Shown in pieces: positions 54,234-64,000 of a DNA stretch of 64,000 nucleotides; position 1 is the stretch's first letter; each line of letters starts with the position of its first letter. Below the pieces are notes generated by a model, which worked only from the letters and a program-made list of their open reading frames with translations, ran no database searches and had not been told where the DNA came from. Origin of the DNA: Rotaria macrura (Eukaryota > Rotifera > Eurotatoria > Philodinida > Philodinidae); NCBI GenBank assembly GCA_900239685.1, contig OENT01000076.1, forward strand, positions 176,739 through 240,738, written 5' to 3'. The position numbers were made by a program, and so were the translations under genes.

Positions 54234-57200
54234 TTGTAGCAGTCTATGTATGGTGCCCGGCATTTTCCGTTGTCGAATGATTGCCAGTCTATGATTGATA
54301 AAACATGCAACTTTGACGCACATCAACTAATAGCTGCATAGTGAGAAAGTACAGGATCAGTTGATCATATTCAATGATTTTGTGGCAAGCAAACATTGAA
54401 ATGTGAAGACAAATAATACTGTGCATTATAATACGATTAAGATATGAGTGTCAAATTCGTCTGCTATTCAAACATACTCTCTGATTCTCTCTTGTGTCTA
54501 TAATATCTGAAAAGATTCGTATGGATTTATATGATGATGTAAACAAGAATGTTATGAACTATAGAAGAAAAGAAAGTTAAAATAGGAATTAAGTCTGCTT
54601 GTACATTAAGAGATATTGGATCGAATGTCTATCACTTGATTATGAAAATAAACACAGAAAAGTAACGATACCGATGTTCATTAGTGAACTGAAAAGAAAG
54701 CGAAAGTGTAATTACAAAAGTCATGTTAACGATTTGAGTTCTGAATTCTCTTGATGCATATGTTTTCTATTTTAGAGTCATACCTCACATGCGACGCACG
54801 AGTTTTAGTAAAAATGTTTAACGAATACAAATTTTGTAGCAGGAACTCTTTTTTCTAGAAAACATCTGGTAGCACTATAGAACATCTTGCAACATGAGGA
54901 GTCTATATTTTTCGATTATGATGATGTGTAAGAATAAAATTTCAACAAAATGAAATTCAAAATGTAGCATTTGAAAAACTCTATCGATATCCACTTCGGT
55001 AAAAATTGAAGATCCATTCTTCACGGTTTTTCTATTTGAAAAGTTCGAAGAATGAACTGCGTGCAAAATTCAACTTTTTTTCGTGGGCATTAAATCTCAT
55101 ATTTCAGTATAAGTATCATGAGTGCATTTAATTTATGATACATGATTACAAATAGTCATTTTTATACTACACGGATGATCACAAAACGTGTTTTCAGATT
55201 TATCTTTTGAGATAGATAAATGATTGATTGGAAAATCACCGAGTCGATTAAATAGATTCGGACATTTTGTCAAAACATTTGCATTGCATTTTGTGCAGCT
55301 ATCATCTATGACATCAATATGAAGAGCATAAACAAAAATGAAATGGTCATAAAATTAAAATTATGTCGATGAGAAAACATATAACCAGTTAATATTATTG
55401 TTTAGATTGGTGAATTGACTTATAAAAGTAATACATCTATGAAAAAATACAATTTTACTTGGATTTGAGAATTATATGATCGGACATTTTAGCAGTACGA
55501 ATCTGTTCTTTTGTTTAGCGTATCATTCATCAAATTTTCTGAACTTAAAGTTTCAATTCTGAATATAAGATTATATCTATTCGAAATGATTGAATCTTCG
55601 AAGCTGTGCGTTGGTTTTCTCTTTCCAATTCATATCATTATTATATGACTGTATAATTCCTCGTTGCGTCACTTGTTTTCAATTAGAGCATGTTGTATAT
55701 ACGTGAAAGATGATAGGTCAGTAGAATCTAGTAGATGGATATTTCAAGCAAGATGTGATTGTATCTCAACAATTTTGCTATTTTGCCCCGAACTTACATG
55801 AAGGAAAGAAACAATTCAATAAATTTGACAAAACAAACATAGAACGCTGTGCAATTTTTATTGACTCAAAGAGACAACAAAGGAGTGTCTGTTATTTCAA
55901 TGACTTGTTGGATGAAATCATTAGTTTTTATAATGATTTTATTTTACTTTCTATTGGAAACCAAACAGCTTCATGTCTTTTCTTATGATTGTTGAATCCG
56001 GTACATCCATTGCTCTTTGTATTCTTGATTCATCTAATTTTCAAATGGGTACTGTCAAGTCATACGACAAAAATTTAATCATTTCATTAGTATTATTCAA
56101 TTTAGTTTCAAAGTAGATTGAATTGAAGTGGAATTCATTTCTTTACTGATATATATATATATATATATATTTGGAATTGGATATTAATTTGTATTTGATT
56201 CATCAACGGTTGTCTATTTGACGAAACATATTTGTAGAAGTAAATTTGAATCACTTCAATACTTGATTTTATTACCATGAATTTAGTAAGAATAAAAATC
56301 ACAAACAGCCAAGTATTTGATTGTTAGAGCTAAATCCTAGATTACGTCTCTTATCCTCTCACAGCGCAACAGTATTCGAATCATTTCTCAGCAAGGAACA
56401 CAGTAAATTTTGAGAAAGTTCGTCCATTGCTCCTGTAGTTGTAATTTTAGGCGTAGCATACAAAAAAAGAGAATAGTCTGTACTCTTAATATCTTGCAAA
56501 GCATTGAAAAATAAATAATTAATGATTCAACTATAATCATGATATTCTCAATTTCTGTCGTTGAATTAAATATAGTTTCAGGATTGAAATAGTTGACATA
56601 GATAAAAAACAGATCGAAGAATATGATGCATATTATTTTTTCTAGTAGATATGATCAAAAAAAAAGATGATAAATATAAGGATTCAAAATGAAAATGTTT
56701 TAATTTTTAAAATCAAAAGCAACTGAAGCAAGAAAACTATCGATAGAAAAAATAGTACATGAAGAAAAACAGTTTTAGAAATTATTATTTTAGATTGATC
56801 AAGTAGAAAATATTGAATTCTAAAAATCGTTCGAATATTGGTTTAAAAGAGATTTTGAAACTCAAAAAGAAGAAAACCACAACATCTTATGAAGATGTTG
56901 CATCAAAGTTTCATACCAACTAGACAGATATGAACTAAATCTGATATTGAAATAAAAAATAGATTGTACTCAACTAAAGTTGTAAGCAATTGGCAAATTT
57001 ACTACTAGCTACGTAGAAAAGGTTTCGATGAAGAAACTAATAGTTTTTAATATGTAGAACTGTATGTTAAAACACAGATCAAGAATTGTAAGTTACACCG
57101 TGTAACTTACACGATTTTCTAGTGCTTACTCGACTAAGAATAGTTATTACCATGCGAATCCATAGGTGTACAGTTCTAGAAGACCATCAGTGTAAGCTCA

Positions 57201-60200
57201 TTGAAACCATATTGAACGTTATTTAATAGCTTATGAATCATGAGAATATTATTCAAATAATAATTCTGTCATGAATTTTTAAGTTTGCTGAAATAAATAC
57301 TGCGATTCGACATTATTCAAACCTCATACGATACTTTAGTGGTGAGAATACTTTTATCGACTTTTGTAGTGTGGCTAATATGGTACAGAAGTTAAATAGT
57401 ATTCAATATAATAATGAATGTTAACATCAAATAGTTTTTCAATATACTATTATTAGTATATGGTGTCTATTTGAACTTTCCTGACTTCATGAGTATATAG
57501 TGTTCTCTTTTTTGTCGTATAATTGTATGTTCATGGCAAACACTCAATAGGATATTTGCTTTTTACGCCTACGAATCATAAAAGTGTGTTGTTCATTAAA
57601 AAACATATCAATAGTTGATTAAATAAGATTACTAGTTGATATCAAAATCATATTTGATTCACTGATTCAATAGCATGATTTTCAAAGTAGTGACATACAA
57701 TTAAAAATATAGTTAAAGTCAATATTTTTCTATTGCACATGCATACTGAAATGAGAAGTTCATATCATTGCTAATCTAACTTTTGTAAGAATTTCAAACA
57801 TTCCCTTATTCAAGTCGTACTACTCAAATACTCACAAGAAACTCTTGACAATGAAAAAAATGACGTCGTTCGAATTCTATTTCCAGTATTTTAATGAAAT
57901 CATGATATGGCTCTTGTTTGATTAATGAGTTCTAAACGACCTGTAAAATGATCAATATTGACAGGTATCTAGCTCGTGTCATTACTAATGCTTAAGATTA
58001 TTTCAACATATGAAAATATTTGCATGAAAGGCTTTATTTCTCCCATAGTTTGTCAATTTTTTTCCTGCTAATTGGTTTTCAAAAAATAATTTTTTCATCA
58101 ACGACGCCTATGTGATTATCTCATTATAGTCTATTCTATTGTGCTAGTCATACTCTAAAGTTGATCTTCATTTCATCTTCTCTGAAATACAATTAACTAT
58201 TATAAAACACTGTAAATTATTTCATAGTAAGATTATTTGCTACTCGATATCTTTTCTTTATTGTCAAGAGCTGTATTGTTTCTTGACAAAATCAAAATAC
58301 AATATTTAAGTAATACATAGTGGGTATTCAAAGTTTGTGAATTGATTTTAAATGAAGTGCGTTCTTATTGAGCAGGGACCTTATAAGACTAATAGTTTCG
58401 ATATAGAAGAGTGCAGAACAATTGAAAACAGAAATACATACTCAAACATTTTCTGTCCAAAACTATTCTTTAGAAATAAATGAAACTATTGATGTGTGTC
58501 ATCTGAATAGAATAAATATCAAAACGTAGGTAGCAAATTAATTTTGTTTTCCATTAATGAGATTTTAGGCCATCGAACCAAGTTGACTTCATTAATCGAT
58601 ACGTTGATTCTTAAATGATGCGTCAAACATGATTGAAAATTCAATATTTTAAAATTCTTTTCTCCAATTGAATAAGTTTATTGAGTTCGCAAAACAGATT
58701 CATATATTCAAAAAAAAATGACATTAAGTCTGTCGTATTTCTGTGTTTACCTAGATCTGATTTTTCTCTCAGTGTAATTAATATTTTTTTATTGGGTCGA
58801 ATCTACAAACTGTTCTTAATGGTTGTTGCCTTCCTATTTCAGTAGGTGTATAGACTGCGCAGAAATTCCCGACGATCTCTTGAAATAAAATAAAACTTCA
58901 AAAAACTTTTATCGATCAAAATTTAATATTTTATGATGAGCCGTATTAAGTGTTTTTTTTTGATTTTTCTAAAAACACTGAATAGAGTTTTTTATGCATA
59001 TTCAATAGTTTGTTCTCATGAGTCACAATGAGTAAGAATTGATCAAAACTATTCGTGCATGAAGAGACTGAATGCCTGCGTCCTTCATGTAAGTGTTCCT
59101 ATAATGTTTTGTTCGTTACAAACCAGACAGAAATTTTGATCCATGAATTTAGGACATCAAAGTTTAGAAAGATTCGTCTCAAAGTTCTTAACATTTCACT
59201 TAAATTCATATTACTTGCACTGTAGAAGGTTAATTTGATTATTATCCATCGTAAGACTATGTCTATTTAATTAACTCGATTGATACTAGAAGAAACAATA
59301 GTAGAATGAAATTGAGGTTGTCTTCCGCCTAAAACCTAAGAATAATATATTGAAAAATTGAATTATTAAATTATTGAGATAAAAACTGGATGACTGAAAA
59401 TTCAAGCAGTCTGATACTTTATGATAATTTTATTATATTTAGTTTAGGGAGAAGAGAAGTTATTTGCTACTCTTTCGTGGTAACGTCTTAAAACGACGAA
59501 TTATGACTTTCATTCGATCGAATATTGTCAATTGATTAATTTTTGAATTTGAAAATTAACTGGTAACTACCCGATTGTTTTTCAATTATCTAAAAAGACA
59601 TGACTGCGAGTAAGGTCATTCAATGCCATTTATCAGATTCTAATTATGATGCAAGAAGAATCTAGCTTGACTGAAGTCTTGGACTTCTAATAAGCGTTTC
59701 CCTAAAAGTTACCGCATGACACTATTTTTTGTCGACCGAATTTGAGTTTCTTAACGTGTTTAGAAATATTTAATTTTCATATATATATATTGATCATTGC
59801 GCAAATAGATCGTTCTATAAAAACTGAAGTTGATACATCGAAGTAGGAACTCATTAACTGTACAGTAAGTTAGACCATGCCGAAGAACTTTGAGGTCGCT
59901 CTTGTGGGATGGATGCTGAACGTACATAAACCGTTTTGTAGATAATCAAATGTCGCATGGAATTGTCTGTCACTCAGGACATTTTTTAAATATTTTCTGT
60001 TAGGAAATTCTAAATACCACTTTGGAACATTTTGGAACTCGATTTTCGAAGTTAAAACCATATTGTTTTAAAGAAAACAAAGTCAAATTCGTAATTGACA
60101 CAAAAAAACTGTATCTTAGTGAACGAAGCATCGAGTTACGTGAGCAATCCGAAAACTCGTAACGTTATCAAATGAAAGTCACAAGTAGTCATTTCTAGAA

Positions 60201-61290
60201 GTTATCGTAAAGAATGAACGAGAAAATTCTCCTATTGTCAGCTACTTGTTTAGTTTAGTTTTTTGGTAATGGTAACTTTCAATTTCTGATTTAATTAGTT
60301 TGATTTGATTACGTGAGATATTGAATGAATTTTAAGCACTTGTTTGTTGTAAAGATAGTAGTCATAATCAGTCTTTCACTATCGATTTCATGAATTGATT
60401 CAATATCAAGTGTCAAGTTTTCGATAATTCGTTCATACTAAAAACGTTTATGTCACTAATGAATAGTATTGATTAAGTAGAAAGTTCAAACATATTTCTT
60501 TCACTAATTAAATCTTTGAACCGGAATAAAATCTTCTGCTCCACTTTATTTTGTTTTAGCAGTTTTATTAATAGATAATAAATATCTCACTTACTTTGAT
60601 CAATAAATTGGCTATAGTGTTAGCTATACAAAAGTCTTGATTTTACTTGAAATCTTTCTTATTCATTTCGGTTCGATCGAATAATTTCACTCTTTTGAAA
60701 CTGAAGTGTCAGAAACATAGTACCTTTTAACCATAAAATTTAATACATCGATGCATGCCCCGAAAAATAAAGGCATGCTACAATATTAAAATACACTTTC
60801 TAGTTCTGACATTTCAAGTCTTTCATTGCTCTCTCTCTCTCTCAAGAGTGATAAAGTCATGACATATATATTAATTAAAATCACTGAGCCATGATCGTTC
60901 GTTTGTGTATGTTAGAAACATCGTACGGTACATATTTGATCTGTATCTCTATAGAAAACATGACTCATTGTCAAGCAAACAGTTCTAATTACACTTAAAA
61001 TACACGAACGTATGCTCGCTTTGATGAAGTGTTTCTGCGTAAGAAAAATAGAGCAATGTGAGGACATTAATTCGATTGACAAAAACATTGATTTGGAAAG
61101 GAAAAAAAGCCAGTAGGAGGGCTCGTAGTATAAATGGAACTAGTTGTTTAAAGCTGAAAGTGTTTCGACTCATTCAATAGAACGCTATTAATCCTGTTCA
61201 AGTAAATGTTTATTAGTAAACTTACTTTCTAATCGTAGAAATATTGTTATTTTCGTCTATTGATTCATAAAATTAATTCTTTATTTACAT
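54234..61290. other. 7-kb gene desert
   Basis: The longest stretch without a supportable gene. Stop codons are dense in all frames; a few 60-77-codon frames (e.g. 54875-55066 minus, 55755-55988 plus) lack any support. It holds a TA microsatellite (about 56151-56170), a CT run (60831-60842) and the 25-bp palindrome at 57087-57111. Confidence 0.6.
57087..57111. repeat. 25-bp perfect palindrome with one-base centre
   Basis: TGTAAGTTACAC, then C, then GTGTAACTTACA. Twelve-bp arms without mismatch in an otherwise featureless region. Function unknown. Confidence 0.7.
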
Positions 61291-61605
61291 ATGAACTCCT
61301 ATTTTCTCTCATCAATATTATTGTTATTACTGGTTGAGATGGCTATAACTCGGCCGACTATGCAAAGAATCAAAATTGATAATCATGTATGGGAAGTACC
61401 AAATGAGCCCGGTTGGGATGAAGTAATTAACGATGCAGCTGTATTTCAAAAACTTCTATATCGATGCTCAACAGCGGCTCAGTGCCGTAAACTTATGAAA
61501 AAAATGTATGCGGTCTTTGAGTATTATCCAGTTTCAAGAAAGTATCTAGAGCCAAATCAAGACGATGCTCAAGATATAATATCATCAATATTCAAATGGG
61601 GCTAA
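61291..61605 (+). CDS. Small secreted protein, 104 aa
   Basis: Single exon from ATG 61291 to TAA 61605. The N-terminus is a classical signal peptide (MNSYFLSSILLLLLVEMAI, cleavage likely near residue 20). The mature part of about 84 residues is mildly charged and helical-looking (EPGWDEVINDAAVFQKLLYR) with only two Cys, in RCSTAAQCRK, which could form one small disulphide loop. Family not recognised. AATAAA at 61700-61705 gives a short 3' UTR. The next gene runs towards it on the other strand with stops only 118 bp apart. Signal peptide, uninterrupted frame and poly(A) signal support a real gene; secreted ligand or effector roles cannot be distinguished. Confidence 0.7.
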   Translation: MNSYFLSSILLLLLVEMAITRPTMQRIKIDNHVWEVPNEPGWDEVINDAAVFQKLLYRCSTAAQCRKLMKKMYAVFEYYPVSRKYLEPNQDDAQDIISSIFKWG

Positions 61606-61723
61606 ATAGACGCAACAGACACATGAAATCCTTGGTCCAGATGAATATTCAATTCAAACGATTGATATATATGATATAAAAAGTATTTATATATAACGAA
61701 ATAAAATTCAATTATATATATTT

Positions 61724-62077
61724 CTAACGTTTTTTCGATTTTGATCGTTGAAATTTTTTTGAGTATGATTTCGAACGTCGGCAAGTATTTGATTTGTTTT
61801 TTTTTGAAATTGATCTCATTGGAATGTTTTTCTTCAATGTTCGAGTGGATTTTTCAATTTTTTCTTGTTTATTTACTTTTTTATCATCTGATATTAATTG
61901 ATGACTATTCCATGAATACGGTGGATATACATATCGTTTGACAATGAAACCATCGATAAAATCTGAACCATAGTTTTTTACGTTGGCAATTCCTTTCTTT
62001 AAACAATCTTCGTATGATTTAAATACATTGGATTTGATAGCTGATTTTCTCTGTGATGTTCTTGTCTTTGATGACAT
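61724..62077 (-). CDS. Small very basic protein, 117 aa
   Basis: Single frame from 62077 down to 61724. The N-terminal half could fold (SYEDCLKKGIANVKNYGSDF, then GFIVKRYVYPPYSW). The C-terminal half is Lys/Arg/Ser-rich and disordered (CRRSKSYSKKFQRSKSKKR), suggesting nucleic-acid binding or nuclear location. No signal peptide or membrane segment. Family not recognised. Converges with the secreted-protein gene at 61291. The long open frame in AT-rich DNA and the structured composition favour a real gene, but splicing and start are unverified. Confidence 0.6.
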   Translation of the reverse strand: MSSKTRTSQRKSAIKSNVFKSYEDCLKKGIANVKNYGSDFIDGFIVKRYVYPPYSWNSHQLISDDKKVNKQEKIEKSTRTLKKNIPMRSISKKNKSNTCRRSKSYSKKFQRSKSKKR

Positions 62078-63490
62078 GATAAAACTAAACGATTAATATC
62101 ATATTGACGAAAGAAAAATAGGAATCGAACTAATACATTTTATGTACAAGTTTTCCCGCAAAACGAAATTTTTCTCATGTTTCTAATGGAACAAAATAAA
62201 ATTCTATTTAACTTTAAAAGTGCATGACATCATAAATCGATTAATAAAAATGAATAGACGTCAGATTTACTACTAGATTCTTTGCTGTCATGGTGATTCT
62301 TCAAAAAAAAAAAGAATAATTCATTTCGTTTTCTTATCGAATGTGATGTAAGTGTGTGTTTCGTACATAATGCAGAGAGACTCGATGAAAAAATTTACCA
62401 ATCTCACGATTGAAAAATCGATGATCACGTCACTGGAATTGAAAGCAAGAAAAGCAAACAATAAATATTAAATAAGCATCGCATTTTTACATAGTATAGT
62501 AAAATATAGGCAATAAATCTTTTAACTCTAATTTTCTCTGAATATTTGTTTACCCTAACTTTCTCCAAGAAGTTAACTATTATGTCAATTGACGCAGTCG
62601 ATGTTTTAGTTACAAAAAAACAAACACTAATGACGACTGACAATGTTTGTTTCTGCTGTCATTTTAAAGAACATTCTGTAGCTTAGTAAATCGAAACCAA
62701 ACAGGTGTCATATTTTGCAGAGCAGTTACGCTTAACTCATATTTTATCGAAGAATACATTTTTTATCCAACTGATAATGCTCGATTTTATTAATCAAAAT
62801 AATGATGGTCATCATATGGCTATCATTCGAAGTAGTGGCCTAGGGACAAGTCAATGCTAGGTGTTGGTGATGAAGAGCATTAACAATACAGTCTCTATAG
62901 TTGAGCATCATCTATATATACTATATCTATGGTCTATCAATCGAAGTAAATGACAAGCCAGTAGTGGAATCAACAATGACGAGAATTTTCTTGAATTTCG
63001 TAACACAGTCGATTAAAAGTTATTTGACTTAAGTTCTTTCACTATGTTTATAAACATCATAGTAGATGTATACTCTTCGAAGCATCTAAACTCGTCTCTT
63101 CAACATGATGAATTTTTCTTTGACAGAGATCTTGAATTAAAATACGATAGTGACTATATAGTACATGTATATTGCGTGTTTTCCATGAGTATGCATAGTC
63201 TTTTCGATATTTTTGTTGTAACTGGTGCTTCATAGTTAATGGGCTGATTTTGTTTTCTAATTTTCAGGCAGTTAGAATCGTTTTCAAATTACTTTCTCAG
63301 GTCATTCGTTAGAGAATTCGTTGTTCTACAAAATTGTCGTTATCGTTTTTCAAATAGATTTTGCTGATTGACGCAAATTTCAAAGCACTAACACTTTATG
63401 AAGTTTCCAACTGTGAATATCTATGTTCTATTGATATCTATCAATTTTTGTCTATCAGTGCTGATCAAAATCGATGCGAAAAGCAAAGGA
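62078..63490. other. Intergenic, no gene seen
   Basis: AT-rich DNA. Small frames at 62425-62643 (minus) and 63044-63235 (plus) have no support. Confidence 0.55.
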
Positions 63491-63686
63491 TTTAAACCAA
63501 GGGGGAAACAGCTGATTATTGATTAGATATGATTATCAGTGATTAGTGTTGATTAGGAGTGATTAGGTAATCACTCCTACTCAATACTAGCAGTGATTAG
63601 GAGTGATTACCTAATCACTCCTAATCAACATTAATCACTGATAATCATATCTAATCAATAATCAGCTGTTTCTCCCTTGATTTAAA
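63491..63686. mobile_element. Near-perfect foldback (MITE-like) element
   Basis: About 196 bp forming one large hairpin. The left arm runs from TTTAAACCAAGGG through AAACAGCTGATTATTGATTA and GATATGATTATCAGTGATTA to GGAGTGATTAGGTAATCACTCC; the right arm is its complement with only a few mismatches, ending CCCTTGATTTAAA. The centre is near 63588. A GGAGTGATTAGGTAATCACTCC-type palindrome is nested in each arm. The arm matching is much better than in the 31-34 kb elements, suggesting a young copy. No coding capacity; target duplication not clear. Confidence 0.8.
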
Positions 63687-63821
63687 CTCAATTGATGCAG
63701 AATTTTGTGCTCCTTATTGATTCAATCTGTACAAAGAACTTGAACTGTTCTTTGGGAGAAAAATGTATCAAGCTAATTTCCAATGGTAATTTCAAATCAG
63801 AGATCCGCGAGTCAATCAAAA

Positions 63822-63931
63822 AAGCGACTCGTCACCGCCTCGTCATATTGGCGAGTTGCTCATTGTTGCCTCGCCTCGCCTCGCCTTCTCAGACTCCGAC
63901 TCGTCACCGCCTCGCCTAGCCTCGCCTAGAG
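63822..63931. repeat. GC-rich patch with CTCGCC words at the window edge
   Basis: Contains GACTCGTCACCGCCTCG twice (about 63824 and 63897) and several CCTCGCC units in between and after. It resembles the other word patches. The patch ends at about 63930, and AT-rich DNA follows to the window end. Confidence 0.55.
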
Positions 63932-64000
63932 TTTATAATAAAATAGTTATTTTTAGGTATTTTTTCAACCCCCCATAACAATCACTATCTTTTTATTTTA

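Overview
The window is nuclear DNA of a small-genome invertebrate animal. It is AT-rich throughout, uses the standard code and has many short (about 50-70 bp) GT-AG introns. Every gene that can be identified is an animal gene: tau-tubulin kinase, a calmodulin-like protein, a trypsin-type protease, ribosomal protein uL5/RPL11, SYS1, inositol polyphosphate 1-phosphatase and TRAM. Compact introns, Asn/Gln/Ser-rich protein tails and T-ending codon preference make a bdelloid rotifer (Adineta/Rotaria-like) my best guess. That is inference; another AT-rich lophotrochozoan cannot be excluded.

Layout. 1-3725: gene-poor upstream DNA. 3726-13152 (+): a nine-exon tau-tubulin kinase (1,421 aa) with a very long low-complexity tail. 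13899-14276 (+): a small single-pass membrane protein. 16749-17264 (+): a four-EF-hand calmodulin-like protein. 19520-19728 (+): a tiny, apparently frameshifted gene. 20308-22554 (-): a decaying coiled-coil gene whose N-terminus carries half a LIM finger. 23220-24359 (-): a secreted trypsin-type protease with a TATA box. 26827-27967: an internally deleted hAT transposon with perfect 8-bp target duplications and a transposase N-terminus remnant. 31-35.6 kb: a dense graveyard of small GC-richer elements, each built from its own short word, together with gene remnants and a tRNA-headed poly(A) retroposon with a 17-bp target duplication. 38628-45221 (+): a housekeeping block of RPL11, SYS1, tRNA-Thr(AGT) and INPP1. 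49740-52455 (+): TRAM. 53442-54233: a long-TIR DNA element. 54234-61290: a gene desert. 61291-62077: a convergent pair of small genes (secreted protein and basic protein). 63491-63686: a near-perfect foldback element, followed by a CTCGCC-word patch at the window edge.

The genes do not form a pathway. RPL11, SYS1 and TRAM share a broad theme of protein synthesis and secretory traffic, but they are independent housekeeping genes. I found no new multi-gene system. The most unusual signal is the set of GC-rich patches of about 100-350 bp (19.0, 31.6, 32.0, 33.1, 33.9, 34.4, 34.7, 35.0, 37.1, 63.8 kb). Each is made of many degenerate copies of one CG-containing word, and at least two are bounded by CCCAGG...CCTGGG ends. 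Coding coordinates come from manual splicing and have no transcript support.
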